Below are positions 42,499 to 54,779 of a stretch of DNA of 64,000 nucleotides, piece after piece. The notes under the pieces were generated by a model. That model ran no database searches, was not told the DNA's origin, and was given only the letters and a program-made list of their open reading frames with translations. Both the position numbers and the translations under genes were made by a program. Numbering within the stretch: position 1 is the first letter of the stretch; every line of letters begins with the position of its first letter. Location: NCBI RefSeq assembly GCF_904849725.1, contig NC_058521.1, positions 564,282,176-564,346,175 on the forward strand, given 5' to 3'. This DNA is from Hordeum vulgare subsp. vulgare. Taxonomy: Eukaryota; Streptophyta; Magnoliopsida; Poales; Poaceae.

Positions 42499-45161
42499 AG
42501 CATCCCCAAGTTTAACTCCTGCTCGTCCTCGAGTAGGGAAGTGATAAGAATGAATTTTTGATGCTTTCATGCTACCTACCATAGGTGTCCTTTGTAATTC
42601 CTCTTATGTGACGTGAATGTTCAGATCCATTAGATTCAAAACAATAGTTTGCTATTGACGTGAAAACAATAATAATTCAAGAAAACTAGCAAAGTAATCA
42701 TGAACTTTCAAAATACCAAGGCCAAAAGAAAGTTATCCCTACAAAAGCATATAGTGTGGCTATGCTCTATCATCATTGCACAACGAATTTAAATCATGCA
42801 CAACCCCGGTATTGGCCAAGTAATTGTTTCACACCTTTACTTTCTCAAACATTTTCAACTCTCACGCAATACATGAGCGTGAGCCATGGTTATAACACTA
42901 TAGATGGTGTGGAATGTGGTGGAGGTTGCAAGACAAAAAAGGAGAAGATAGTCACATTAACTAGGCATATCAATGAGCTGTGGAGATGCTCATCAATAGA
43001 TATCAATGTGAATGAGTAGGGATTGCCATACAAATGATGCACTAGAGCTACAAGTATGTGAAAGCTCTTAAAGAAAACTAGTGGGTGTGCATCCAACTTG
43101 CTTGCTCACTAAGACCTAAGGCAATTTTGAGGAAGCCTATCATTGGAATATACAAGCCAAGTTATATAATGAAAATTTCCCACTAGCTATATGGTGATGA
43201 CAAAACGAGAGACTCTCAATCATGAAGATCATGGTGCTTAATATGCACAAGTGTGGAAAAAGTGGTAGCATTGTCCCTTCTCTCTTTTTCTCTCATTTTT
43301 TTAATATTTTTATTTTTATTTTGGTGGGCTCTTTGGCCTCTTTTTTATGGGCTTCTTTGGCCTCTTTTATTTCCTCACATGGGACAATGCTCCAATAATG
43401 ATGATCATCACACTTTCAACTCAAAACTTAGATCAACTATGACTCTATATGGAATGCCTTCGGTAGTGTACCGTGGCAATGATCTAGCATGTCATAGACA
43501 TCAATGGAAACATCATGCTAGCTATCTTACGATCGTGCAAAGGCAATGTAGACGTGGTGGCACATGTCATGGTGGTAGTTTCATGGCAATATATCTTGGA
43601 ATGACTTTGAAAAATCCACAGTAGGTAGGTATGGTGGCTGTTTTGAGGGAGGCTAATGGTGGGTTTTGTGCACCGGCGAAAGTTGCGCGACACTAAGAAG
43701 ATAGTGATGGTGGAAGGTGAAAGTGCATCTAAACCATGGACTCAACATTAGTCATGAAGAACTCATATACTTGTTGCAAAAGTTTTATTAGTAATCAAAA
43801 CAAGGCATTCAACACATACTCCTATGGGAAGGGTTGGTAGGTATAAACCATCGCGCGATCTCGACCGCCACGCAAAGGATGACAATAAATATACTAATCA
43901 TGCTCAGATTTCATCACATAGAGGTTCACCATACGTGCATGCTACGGGAATCACTAACTTCAACACAAGTATTTCTAGATCCACAACACCTTACTAGCAT
44001 GACTTCAATATTACCATAACCACAACTCAAAACTAATTGAGATGAATCAAACTACTCTAACTATTCAATGCACATGAAGGTGGAAGTTTTCGTATCCCTT
44101 TGGATAACAACCTCTTTTGAGACTACTTTCAAAGCATAGATCAACTACCAAGCCACGCACCGCTGTGCTCTAAAAGATATAAGTGAAGCACATGTGAGCT
44201 GAATTGTCTACCAAAAGATATAAGTGAAGCTCGACAAAATCATGGTGTGTGCATGTCTCTCTCTCTAGGTGTGCAGCAAGGATGATTTTGACACAAGAAA
44301 AATAAAAGACTCCTACGATACAAGACGCTCCAAGCAAAAACACATAACATGTGGTGAATAAAAATATAGCCCCAAGTAAAGTTACCGATGGATTGAAGAC
44401 GAGAGAGGGGATGCCTTCCCGGGGCATCTCCAAGCTTAGTCTTTTACGGCATCCTTGAATATCTTGGGGTGCCTTGGGCATCCCCAAGCTTGATATCTTG
44501 CCACTCTTTATCTTTTTGTCCAAACTTCACCCAAAACTTGAAAACTTCACAACACGAAACTTAAACAGAAACTCGTGATAACATTAGTACAAGAAAGCAA
44601 ACCACCACTTCCTTAGGTACTGTAGCAAACTTAAGTTCTACTTGTGCTGATGTTGGGTTACTGTACTTTCAATCTTCCATGGCTAATACCCCCGATACTA
44701 TCCATAGTTTCATCAAAATAAGCAACCAACACAACAAAAACAGAATCTATTAACAGCAGACCAGTCTGTAGCAATCTGTATGTTTCGTATACCTCTGTTA
44801 CTTCAAAAATTCTGAACAATTACGACAGTCTGAAGAATTTGCGTAGAAATCAGGAGAAAAAAGAATCAACTCAAAAGCTCTTAGTGAAAAAAAAACGAAA
44901 ATTCTTTTCGTGATGAGAAAGTTTCTGTCTTTTCCAGCATGACCAAACGATCATCCTCAAGACTAATCATAACGGTTTTGCTTGGCACAAACGCAAAAAG
45001 AAACACAAAAAACACAATCATAACAGAAGTATGAAAGTGTGGAAAACACAAAACAGAAAGAAAAAGGATAAATTCGTTGGGTTGCCTCCCAACAAGCGCT
45101 TTTGTTTAACGCCCTTAGCTAGGCAAAAGTGATGGAATCACGTATAGTCATCTTTGGTACT
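42499..45161 (-). other. 3' non-coding part of the Gypsy element
   Basis: AT-rich with only short frames on both strands. TTGGGTTGCCTCCCAACAAG at about 45080 and GGGCATCCCCAAGCTTG near 44470 are familiar pieces of Triticeae non-autonomous Gypsy elements. No RT, RNase H or integrase motif is seen. Confidence 0.65.
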
Positions 45162-46849
45162 TTAACCATAGGTAGCCCTCATCATAGATTCATAAGGCAA
45201 TCTTATTTTCTTTCTAGGAAAGTGCTCCATGCCCTTCTTTAAAGGAAATTGAAATCTAATATTCCCTTCCTTCATATCGATGATAGCACCAATAGTCCTT
45301 AGGAAAGGTCTACCAAGAATAATGGGACATGAAGGATTGCAATCTATGTCAAGTACAATGAAATCCACGGGTACATAGTTCTTATTTGCAACAATAAGAA
45401 CATCATCGATCCTCCCCATGGGCTTCTTGACAGTAGAATCCGCAAGATGCAAATTAAGAGAACACTCTTCAATCTCATGAAAACCAAGAATATCACATAA
45501 AGACTTTGGAATCGCGGAAACACTAGCACCCAAATCACACAAAGCATTGCACTCATAGTTTTTGATCTTGATTTTGATAGTAGGTTCCCACTCATCCTGA
45601 AGTTTTCTAGGTATAGAGACTTCTAGTTCGAGCTTCTCTTCAATAGATTTCATCATAGCATCTACGATATGCGCGGTAAAGGCTTTGCTTTGGCTATAGG
45701 CATGTGGAGAGTTTGCAATGGATTGCATAAAAGAAATGCATTCAAACAAGGAGCAATTATCATAATTGAATTCATTGAAATCCAAAGTGGTAGTTTCATT
45801 ACTACCCAAAATTTTGACTTCTTCTACTCCACTCTCCACACCTTTATCATCAAGATAGGTGGACTCCGAATCATCGGGGCGTTTTTCAACCAAAGTGGAT
45901 TCATATCCAGCCCCTCCATAAGTAGGTTTGACTCGCGAAAACAAAGATTCAAGAGGAGACACACCAAGCACTTTAAGATCTTCGTGATTTGCATCACTAG
46001 AACGCACCCTTTTAAACCATTCATGTCTAGCGCGAATTTGGGCGGTTCTTTCTTTGCTCTCATTCATGGAGATACGCATAGCTTTCAAAGTTTCATCTAA
46101 GTTGATCTTGGGAGGAGCACATCTAACTTTCAAAGCATCAATATCACAAGACATCCTATCAACGCTCTTAGCCAAATCGTCTATTTTGAGTAGTTTTTCC
46201 TCTATGGACGCATTGAAAATCTTTTGAGAGTTGATGAACTCTTTGATATTACTCTCTAGATCAAAGGGTATTTTTTTGTGATTTCCGTAAGTGTTGCCGT
46301 AGGAATTGCCATAATTGTTAGAGGAATTACTAGGAAAAGGCCTAGGAACATAGTTTCCTCTAAAAGCATTGTTGTTGCCAAAATTGTTCCTAGCAACAAA
46401 ATTCACGTCCAAACTAGCGTTGCTACTCTCAATCAAAGAAGATAGTGGCATGTCATTAGGATCTACGGTAGCATTTTTACTAGCAACCAAATTCATCAAC
46501 TCGTCCATCTTAGCACTAAGTGAGTTAATCTCTTCTATAGCGTGCACCTTTTTGCTAGCATGCGACCTTTCAGTGTGCCACTGGGAGTAGTTGGTCATGA
46601 TATTGTCTAGGAGTTTTGTAGCGTCTCCTAACGTGATTTCCATGAACGTTCCACCTGAGGCGGAGTCCAAGATATTGCGAGAAGCGAAATTCAAACCAGC
46701 GTAAAAGATTTGTATAATCATCCACAAACTCAAGCCATGAGCAGGACAATTTCTAATCATAAGATTCATCCTCTCCCAAGATTGTGCAACGTGTTCATGA
46801 TCAAGTTGCTTGAAATTCATGATATCGTTACGTAAGGAGATGATCTTAG

Positions 46850-47296
46850 TGTTCGAATTATGCCCTAGAGGCAATAATAAATGTATAGTTATTATTATAA
46901 TTCCTGTATCAAGATAATAGTTTATTATCCATGCTATAATTGTATTGAATGAAAACTCATTTACATGTGTGGATACATAGACAAAACACCGTCCCTAGCA
47001 TGCCTCTAGTTAGCTGGCCAGTTGATCGATGATAGTCAGTGTCTTCTGATTATGAACAAGGTGTTGTTGCTTGATAACTGGATCACGTCATTGGGAGAAT
47101 CACGTGATGGACTAGACCCAAACTAATAGACGTAGCATGTTGATCGTGTCATTTTGTTGCTACCGTTTTCTGCGTGTCAAGTATATATTCCTATGAACAT
47201 GAGATCATATAACTCACTGACACCGGAGGAATGCTTTGTGTGTATCAAACGTCGCAACGTAACTGGGTGACTATAAAGATGCTCTACAGGTATCTC
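46850..47296 (+). repeat. Truncated 5' LTR, 447 bp
   Basis: Matches 52547-52995 with very few differences, then the similarity stops sharply at TATCTC (47296). The next sequence (GAGTAGAACACAAAAG) is leader, not LTR. Confidence 0.88.
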
Positions 47297-48513
47297 GAGT
47301 AGAACACAAAAGTTTTTGTGGGCGGTGATGTGCGTTTTGCTGCCCTCCTTAGTCTTTTCTTGATTCCGCGGTATTGTTGGATTGAAGCGGCTTGGACCGA
47401 CATTACTCGTACGCTTACGAGAGACTGGTTTCATCGTTACGAGTAACCCCCTTTGCTCAAAGATGACTGGCAAGTGACGGCTTCTCCAACTTTAGTTGAA
47501 TCGGATTTGACCGAGGAGGTCCTTGGATGAGGTTAAATAGCAACTCATATATCTGCGTTGTGGTGTTTGCGTAAGTAAGATGCGATCCTACTAGATACCC
47601 TTGGTCACCACGTAAAACATGCAACAACAAAATTAGAGGACGTCTAACTTGTTTTTGCAGGGTATGATTGTGATGTGATATGGCCAACGATGTGATGTGA
47701 TATATTGGATGTATGAGATGATCATGTTGTAATAGAAATATCGACTTGCACGTCGATGGTACGGCAACCGGCAGGAGCCATAGGGTTGTCTTTATACTAA
47801 CATATGTGCTTACAGATGCGTTTACTATTTTGCTAGGATGTAGCTTTAGTAGTAATAGCATGAGTAGCACGACAACCCCGATGGCAACACGTTGATGGAT
47901 GATCATGGTGTGGCGCCGGTGACAAGAAGATCGTGCCGGTGCTTTGGTGATGGAGATCAAGAAGCACGAGATGATGGCCATATCATGTCACTTATGAATT
48001 GCATGTGATGTTAATCCTTTTATGCACCTTATCTTGCTTAGAACGACGGTAGCATTATGAGGTGATCTCTCACTAAAATTTCAAGACGAAATTGTGTTCT
48101 CCCCGACTGTGCACCGTTGCTACAGTTCGTCGTTTCGAGACACCACGTGATGATCGGGTGTGATAGACTCAACGTTCACATACAACGGGTGCAAAATAGT
48201 TGCGCACGCGGAACACTCGGGTTAAGCTTGACGAGCCTAGCATGTGCAGACATGGCCTCGGAACACGTGAGACCGAAAGGTCGATCATGAATCATATAGT
48301 TGTTATGATTAGCATAGGGATGCTTACCACTGAAACTATACTCAACTCACGTGATGATCGGACTTGGGATAGTGTAAGTGGATCATGAACCACTCAAATG
48401 ACTAGAGAGATGTACTTTTTGAGTGGGAGTTGAGCATATAATTTGATTAAGTTAAACTCTAATTATCTTGAACATAGTCTAAGTCCACTTTGAATATATT
48501 TGTGTTGTAGATC
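47297..48513 (+). other. Leader of the innermost Copia
   Basis: Long untranslated leader typical of this Copia group; no supported frame. No TGGTATCAGAG primer site is found, in keeping with the deletion at 47296. Confidence 0.75.
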
Positions 48514-51500
48514 ATGGCTCACGCAAGTGTCATCCTGAATTTTAATACGTTCCTAGAGAAAGCTAAGTTGAAAGATGATGGAAGCAACTTTGTAGACTGG
48601 GCTCGTAATCTTAAGCTAATCTTACAAGCTGGGAAGAAGGATTATGTCCTTAATGCTGCGCTAGGAGATGAACCACCCGCTACGGCTGATCAGGATGTTA
48701 AGAACGCTTGGTTAGCGCGTAAGGAGGACTACTCAATAGTTCAATGTGCAGTCTTGTATGGCTTAGAACCGGGACTTCAACGTCGCTTTGAGCATCATGG
48801 AGCATTTGAGATGTTCCAGGAGTTGAAGTTTATCTTTCAGAAGAACGCCCGGATCGAGAGGTATGAGACCTCCGATAAATTCTATGCTTGCAAGATGGAG
48901 GAAAACTCGTTTGTCAGTGAACATGTGCTCAAAATGTTTGGGTACTCAAACCGTCTGGCTGAGCTGGGGATTGAACTCCCTCAAGAGGCTATCACTGACA
49001 GAATCCTTCAATCACTGCCGCCAAGCTATAAAGGCTTTGTGTTGAACTACAACATGCAAGGGATGAACAAGTCTCCCGGCGAGTTGTTTGCGATGCTGAA
49101 AGTCGCAGAGTCTGAACTCCGTAAAGAGCATCAAGTGTTGATGGTGAGCAAGACCACTAGTTTCAAGAGAAACGGCAAAGGCAAGAAGGGCAATTCGAAG
49201 AAGAGCGGCAAGCCTGTTGCCAATCCACCGAAGAAACCCAAGGCTGGACCTAAGCCTGAAACAGAGTGCTTCTATTGCAAGGGTATGGGTCACTGGAAGC
49301 GCAATTGCCCCAAGTATCTGGCAGATAAGAAGGCGGGCAAAGAAAAATCAGGTATATTTGATATACATGTTATTGATGTGTACTTAACCGGCTCTCGTAG
49401 TAGTGCCTGGGTATTCGATACCGGTTCTGTTGCTCACATTTGCAACTCGAAACAGGAACTGCGGAATAGACGAAGGCTGGCGAAAGACGAAGTGACGATG
49501 CGCGTAGGAAATGGTTCCAAGGTTGATGCAATCGCCGTCGGCACAGTGTCACTTGAGCTACCATCGGGATTAGTGATGAACTTAAATCATTGTTATCTAG
49601 TGCCTGCGTTGAGCATGAACATTATATCTGGATCTTGTTTATTGCGAGACGGTTACTCTTTTAAGTCTGAGAATAATGGTTGTTCTATTTCTATGAGTAA
49701 CATCTTTTATGGTAATGCACCGAATGTGAGAGGATTGTTCATATTGAATCTTGATAGCAATACACATATACATAACATTGAGACCAAAAGAGTTAGAGTA
49801 AACAATGATAGCGCCATATTTTTGTGGCACTGCCGCTTGGGTCATATTGGTGTAAAGCGCATGAAGAAACTCCATGCTGATGGGCTTTTGGAGTCACTTG
49901 ACTTTGATTCACTTGACACGTGCGAACCATGCCTCATGGGCAAGATGACTAAAACTCCGTTCTCCGGTACAATGGAGCGTGCAAGTGACTTGTTGGAAAT
50001 CATACATACCGATGTGTGTGGTCCAATGAGCGTGGAGGCACGCGGCGGATATCGTTATTTCCTCACCTTCACTGACGACTTAAGTAGATATGGTTATGTC
50101 TACTTGATGAAGCACAAGTCTGAAACATTTGAAAAGTTCAAGCAATTTCAGAGTGAAGTGGAAAATCATCGTAACAAGAAGATCAAGTTCCTACGGTCTG
50201 ATCGTGGGGGTGAATATCTGAGTTTCGAGTTTGGTACTCATTTAAGACAATGTGGAATTGTTTCGCAGTTAACACCGCCTGGAACACCACAGCGTAATGG
50301 TGTGTCCGAACGTCGTAATCGTACTTTGTTAGAGATGGTGCGATCTATGATGTCTCTTACTGATTTGCCGTTATCATTTTGGGGTTATGCATTAGAAACA
50401 GCTGCATTCACTTTAAATAGGGCACCATCAAAATCCGTTGAGACGACACCATACGAACTGTGGTATGGCAAAAGGCCAAAGTTGTCGTTTCTTAAAGTTT
50501 GGGGATGTGATGCTTATGTCAAAAAGCTTCAGCCTGAAAAGCTGGAACCCAAAGCGGAAAAATGCGTCTTCATAGGTTACCCAAAAGAGACAGTTGGGTA
50601 CACCTTCTATCTCAAATCCGAGGGCAAAGTGTTTGTTGCTAAGAACGGAACTTTTCTCAAGAAGGAGTTTCTCTCGAGAGAATTGAGTGGGAGGAAGATA
50701 GAACTTGACGAGGTTGTCGAACCTCTCATCCCTCTGGATGGTGGCGCAGGGCAAGGGGAAACCTCTGTTGTTGCAACGCCGGTTGAGGAGGAAGTTAATG
50801 ATGATGATCATGAAACTCCAGTTCAAGTTTCTGTTGAACCCCGCAGGTCGACGAGATCACGCGCTGCTCCAGAGTGGTACGGTAATCCTGTCTTATCAAT
50901 CATGTTGTTAGACAACAATGAACCTGCAAATTATGAAGAAGCAATGGTGGGCCCAGATTCCAACAAATGGCTAGAAGCCATGAAATCCGAGATAGGATCC
51001 ATGTATGAGAACAAAGTGTGGACTTTGGAGATACTACCTGAGGGCCGCAAGGCTATTCAGAACAAATTGATCTTTAAGAAAAAGACGGACGCTGACGGTA
51101 ATGTGACCGTTTATAAAGCTCGACTTGTGGCAAAGGGTTTTTCACAAGTTCCAGGAGTTGACTACGATGAGACCTTCTCACCCGTAGCGATGCTTAAGTC
51201 CGTCAGAATCATGTTAGCAATAGCTGCATTTTTCGATTATGAAATCTGGCAGATGGATGTCAAAACGACGTTCCTTAACGGTTTCCTTAAGGAAGAGTTG
51301 TATATGATGCAACCCGAAGGTTTTGTCGATCCTAAAAATGCTGACAAGGTGTGCAAGCTCCAGCGATCCATTTATGGACTGGTGCAAGCATCTCGGAGTT
51401 GGAACAAACGCTTTGATGAGGTGATCAAAGCATTTGGGTTTATACAAGTGGTTGGAGAATCTTGTATTTACAAGAAAGTGAGTGGGAGCTCTGTGGCGTT

Positions 51501-51660
51501 TCTAATATTATATGTGGATGACATATTACTGATTGGAAACAACGTAGAGCTTTTGGAGAGCATAAAAGGTTACTTGAATAAAAGTTTCTCTATGAAGGAC
51601 CTAGGAGAAGCTGCTTACATTCTAGGCATTAAGATCTATAGGGATAGATCAAAACGCTGA
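48514..51660 (+). CDS. Copia gag-pol polyprotein up to RT (open 1048 codons)
   Basis: Starts at ATG 48514 (MAHASVILNFNTFLEKAKL). Gag spans about residues 1-240, with the zinc knuckle CFYCKGMGHWKRNC near 252. Protease VFDTGSVAHICNS is near 299. The integrase zinc-binding LWHCRLGHIGVKRM is near 438, catalytic-core IHTDVCGPM near 502, SDRGGEYLS near 565 and GTPQRNGVSERRNRTL near 590. RT includes AIQNKLIFKKKTDADGNV, ETFSPVAM, MDVKTTFLNGFL and the catalytic YVDDILLIGN near 998. The frame ends early at TGA 51658-51660, because of a one-base frame change after the KIYRDRSK block; RNase H follows in another frame. It makes gag, protease, integrase and RT if translated. Confidence 0.9.
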   Translation: MAHASVILNFNTFLEKAKLKDDGSNFVDWARNLKLILQAGKKDYVLNAALGDEPPATADQDVKNAWLARKEDYSIVQCAVLYGLEPGLQRRFEHHGAFEMFQELKFIFQKNARIERYETSDKFYACKMEENSFVSEHVLKMFGYSNRLAELGIELPQEAITDRILQSLPPSYKGFVLNYNMQGMNKSPGELFAMLKVAESELRKEHQVLMVSKTTSFKRNGKGKKGNSKKSGKPVANPPKKPKAGPKPETECFYCKGMGHWKRNCPKYLADKKAGKEKSGIFDIHVIDVYLTGSRSSAWVFDTGSVAHICNSKQELRNRRRLAKDEVTMRVGNGSKVDAIAVGTVSLELPSGLVMNLNHCYLVPALSMNIISGSCLLRDGYSFKSENNGCSISMSNIFYGNAPNVRGLFILNLDSNTHIHNIETKRVRVNNDSAIFLWHCRLGHIGVKRMKKLHADGLLESLDFDSLDTCEPCLMGKMTKTPFSGTMERASDLLEIIHTDVCGPMSVEARGGYRYFLTFTDDLSRYGYVYLMKHKSETFEKFKQFQSEVENHRNKKIKFLRSDRGGEYLSFEFGTHLRQCGIVSQLTPPGTPQRNGVSERRNRTLLEMVRSMMSLTDLPLSFWGYALETAAFTLNRAPSKSVETTPYELWYGKRPKLSFLKVWGCDAYVKKLQPEKLEPKAEKCVFIGYPKETVGYTFYLKSEGKVFVAKNGTFLKKEFLSRELSGRKIELDEVVEPLIPLDGGAGQGETSVVATPVEEEVNDDDHETPVQVSVEPRRSTRSRAAPEWYGNPVLSIMLLDNNEPANYEEAMVGPDSNKWLEAMKSEIGSMYENKVWTLEILPEGRKAIQNKLIFKKKTDADGNVTVYKARLVAKGFSQVPGVDYDETFSPVAMLKSVRIMLAIAAFFDYEIWQMDVKTTFLNGFLKEELYMMQPEGFVDPKNADKVCKLQRSIYGLVQASRSWNKRFDEVIKAFGFIQVVGESCIYKKVSGSSVAFLILYVDDILLIGNNVELLESIKGYLNKSFSMKDLGEAAYILGIKIYRDRSKR

Positions 51661-52493
51661 TAGGACTTTCACAAAGCACATACCTTGATAAAGTTTTGAA
51701 GAGGTTCAAAATGGAACAGTCCAAGAAAGGGTTCTTGCCAGTTTTACAAGGTACGAGATTGAGTAAGACTCAGTGCCCAGCAACTGATGAAGATAGAGAG
51801 CATATGCGCTCCGTCCCCTATGCTTCAGCCATATGTTCTATCATGTATGCGATGCTGTGCACAAGACCGGATGTTAGCTTGGCCATAAGTATGGCAGGTA
51901 GGTTCCAGAGTAATCCAGGATTGGATCACTGGACAGCGGTCAAGAATATCCTGAAGTACCTGAAAAGGACTAAGGAGATGTTTCTCGTGTATGGAGGTGA
52001 CGAAGAGCTCGCCGTAAAAGGTTACGTCGATGCAAGCTTTGACACAGATCCGGACGACTCTAAGTCGCAAACCGGATACGTATTTATTCTTAATGGGGGT
52101 GCAGTAAGCTGGTGCAGTTCCAAGCACAGCATCGTAGCAGATTCTACATGTGAAGCAGAGTACATGGCTGCCTCGGAGGCGGCTAAGGAGGGTGTCTGGA
52201 TGAAGCAGTTCATGACGGATCTTGGAGTGGTGCCAAGTGCACTGGATCCAATAACCTTGTTCTGTGACAACACTGGTGCCATTGCCCTGGCAAAGGAACC
52301 AAGGTTTCACAAGAAGACCAGACACATCAAACGACGCTTCAACCTCATCCGCGACTACGTCGAGGAGGAGGACGTAAATATATGCAAGGTGCACACGGAT
52401 CTGAATGTAGCAGACCCGCTGACTAAACCTCTTCCACGGCCAAAACATGATCGACACCAGAACTGTATGGGTGTTAGATTTATTACAATGTAA
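51661..52493 (+). pseudogene. Copia RNase H part, out of frame with gag-pol
   Basis: Coding sequence continues just after 51660 in a different frame, through RTKE-MFLVYGGDEELAVKGYVDA, DPDDSKSQTGYVFILNG, VADSTCEAEYMAASEAAKE and FCDNTGAIALAKEP to DPLTKPLPRPKHDRH. The catalytic Asp, Glu and Asp positions are kept. An ATG at 51696 opens this frame, but it is not a normal start. One small indel separates it from the upstream frame. Confidence 0.88.
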
Positions 52494-52546
52494 ATTCACA
52501 TGGTGATGCGAAGGCTAGATTATTGACTCTAGTGCAAGTGGGAGAC

Positions 52547-54139
52547 TGTTGGAATTATGCCCTAGAGGCAATAACAAATGTATAGTTATTATTATAATTC
52601 CTGTATCAAGATAATAGTTTATTATCCATGCTATAATTGTATTGAATGAAGACTCATTTACATGTGTGGATACATAGACAAAACACCGTCCCTAGCATGC
52701 CTCTAGTTAGCTGGCCAGTTGATCGATGATAGTCAGTGTCTTCTGATTATGAACAAGGTGTTGTTGCTTGATAACTGGATCACGTCATTGGGAGAATCAC
52801 GTGATGGACTAGACCCAAACTAATAGACGTAGCATGTTGATCGTGTCATTTTGTTGCTACTGTTTTCTACGTGTCAAGTATTTATTCCTATGACCATGAG
52901 ATCATATAACTCACTGACACCGGAGGAATGCTTTGTGTGTATCAAACGTCGCAACGTAACTGGGTGACTATAAAGATGCTCTACAGGTATCTCCGAAGGT
53001 GTTAGTTGAGTTAGTATGGATCAAGACTGGGATTTGTCACTCCGTGTGACGGAGAGGTATCTCGGGGCCCACTCGGTAATACAACATCACACACAAGCCT
53101 TGCAAGCAATGTAACTTAGTGTAAGTTGCGGGATCTTGTATTACGGAACGAGTAAAGAGACTTGCCGGTAAACGAGATTGAAATAGGTATGCGGATACTG
53201 ACGATCGAATCTCGGGCAAGTAACATACCGAAGGACAAAGGGAATGACATAGGGGATTATATGAATCCTTGGCACTGAGGTTCAAACGATAAGATCTTCG
53301 TAGAATATGTAGGATCCAATATGGGCATCCAGGTCCCGCTATTGGATATTGACCGAGGAGTCTCTCGGGTCATGTCTACATAGTTCTCGAACCCGCAGGG
53401 TCTGCACACTTAAGGTTCGACGTTGTTTTATGCGTATTTGAGTTATATGGTTGGTTACCGAATGTTGTTCGGAGTCCCGGATGAGATCACGAACATCACG
53501 AGGGTTTCCGGAATGGTCCGGAAACGAAGATTGATATATAGGATGACGTCATTTGATTACCGGAAGGTTTTCGGAGTTACCGGGAATGACGAATGGGTTC
53601 CGGGAGTTCACCGGGGGGGGGGGGGCAACCCACCCCGGGGAAGCCCATAGGCTTTGGGGAGACACACCAGCCCTTAGTGGGCTGGTGGGACAGCTCCAAG
53701 GGGGCCTATGCGCCAAGAAAAAGAAATCAAAGGAAAAAGAAAAAAAAAAGAGGGAGGAAGTGGGAAGGGAGGCGGAGCCCTGCTGAGACAAGATCATCAC
53801 CAACCTCCGGAGCGCCGTCACGCTGCCGAAGAACTCTTCTACCTCTCCGTCTCTCTTGCTGGATCAAGAAGGCCGAGATCATCGTCGAGCTGTACGTGTG
53901 CTGAACGCGGAGGTGCCGTCCGTTCGGTACTAGATCGTGGGACTGATCGCGGGATTGTTCGCGGGGCGGATCGAGGGACGTGAGGACGTTCCACTACATC
54001 AACCGCGTTCTCTAACGCTTCTGCTGTACGATCTACAAGGGTACGTAGATCACTCATCCCCTCTCGTAGATGGACATCACCATGATAAGTCTTCGTGCGC
54101 GTAGGAAATTTTTTGTTTCCCATGCGACGTTCCCCAACA
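52547..54139 (+). repeat. 3' LTR of the innermost Copia, 1593 bp
   Basis: Starts TGTTGGAATTATGCCCTAG after AAGTGGGAGAC and ends CCCCAACA. It contains a 13-G run near 53612-53624 and a run of A-rich/G-rich sequence near 53720-53770. Confidence 0.92.
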
Positions 54140-54779
54140 CTTAGCCGGCGGAAAATACTTGGATATGTAAGCATCTTTGCACCTATCCCAAGAATCGATA
54201 CTATTTTTAGGCAAAGAAGAAAACCAAGTTTTTGTGCGATCTCGCAACGAGAAAGGAAAAAGTTTCAACTTAATCACGTCATTGTCCACATCTCTTTTCT
54301 TTTGCATATCGCAAAGCTCAATGAAGGTATTGATATGGGATGCGACATCTTCACTAGGAAGGCCAGAGAATTGCTCTTTCATAACAAGATTCAGCAAAGC
54401 TGCGTTGATTTCATACGATTCCGCACTAGTGGCGGGAGCAATCGGAGTACTAATAAAATCATCATTATTAGTGCTCGAGAAGTCGCAAAGTTTGGTGTTT
54501 TCAGACATGATGTCTTCAACAAACAAACAAGCACACAAGCAAGCAAGAAACCGGCAAGGGCAAGAGAAAATGGCGAAGGAGAAAGGCGAATGAAAATGGC
54601 AAATGTGAAGTGGGGGAGAGGAAAACGAGAGGCAACTGGCAACAAAAGTAAATGCAAGAGAAGAGTTTGTGAGACCTACTTGGATAGATCTTGATTTCTC
54701 TTCCCCGGCAATGGTGCCAGAAATGCTTCTGATGTCCGTTATGCTACTGCACAAAAGACCTTCCAGTGGCGCCAGAAAC

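Larger units (their letters stand above)
46850..54139 (+). mobile_element. Copia retrotransposon, Angela/BARE/WIS-like (innermost)
   Basis: Starts TGTTCGAATTATGCCCTAG (46850), ends CCCCAACA (54139), with the target duplication CTTAG at 46845-46849 and 54140-54144. The LTR start matches the BARE/WIS/Angela group; the exact family is not certain. The right LTR is 1593 bp, the left only 447 bp, so the left end lost the rest of its LTR and the primer site. The polypurine tract AAGTGGGAGAC precedes the right LTR. It is the youngest layer of the nest. Confidence 0.92.
45162..54508 (-). pseudogene. Gypsy gag-protease, split by a Copia insertion
   Basis: The minus-strand start MSENTKLCDF is at 54508. 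The N-terminal part (FSGLPSEDVASHINTFIELC, KLKLFPFSLRDRTKTWF, SWDRCKDAYISKYFPPAK) reaches the insertion at 54140. The frame goes on at 46849 without a break once the insert and one CTTAG copy are left out. It then gives gag (AQSWERMNLMIRNCPAHGL, HTERSH) and a pepsin-like protease with DLGAS as the active site, HLADSTVK and ILGRPFLRTIGAI. It ends near 45162 after LPYESMMRATYG. There is no RT. Apart from the insertion the frame is open. Confidence 0.88.

Noticed and set aside
51214..52499. Minus-strand frames across the Copia RT and RNase H
   Set aside because: Antisense of the conserved pol; no independent support.
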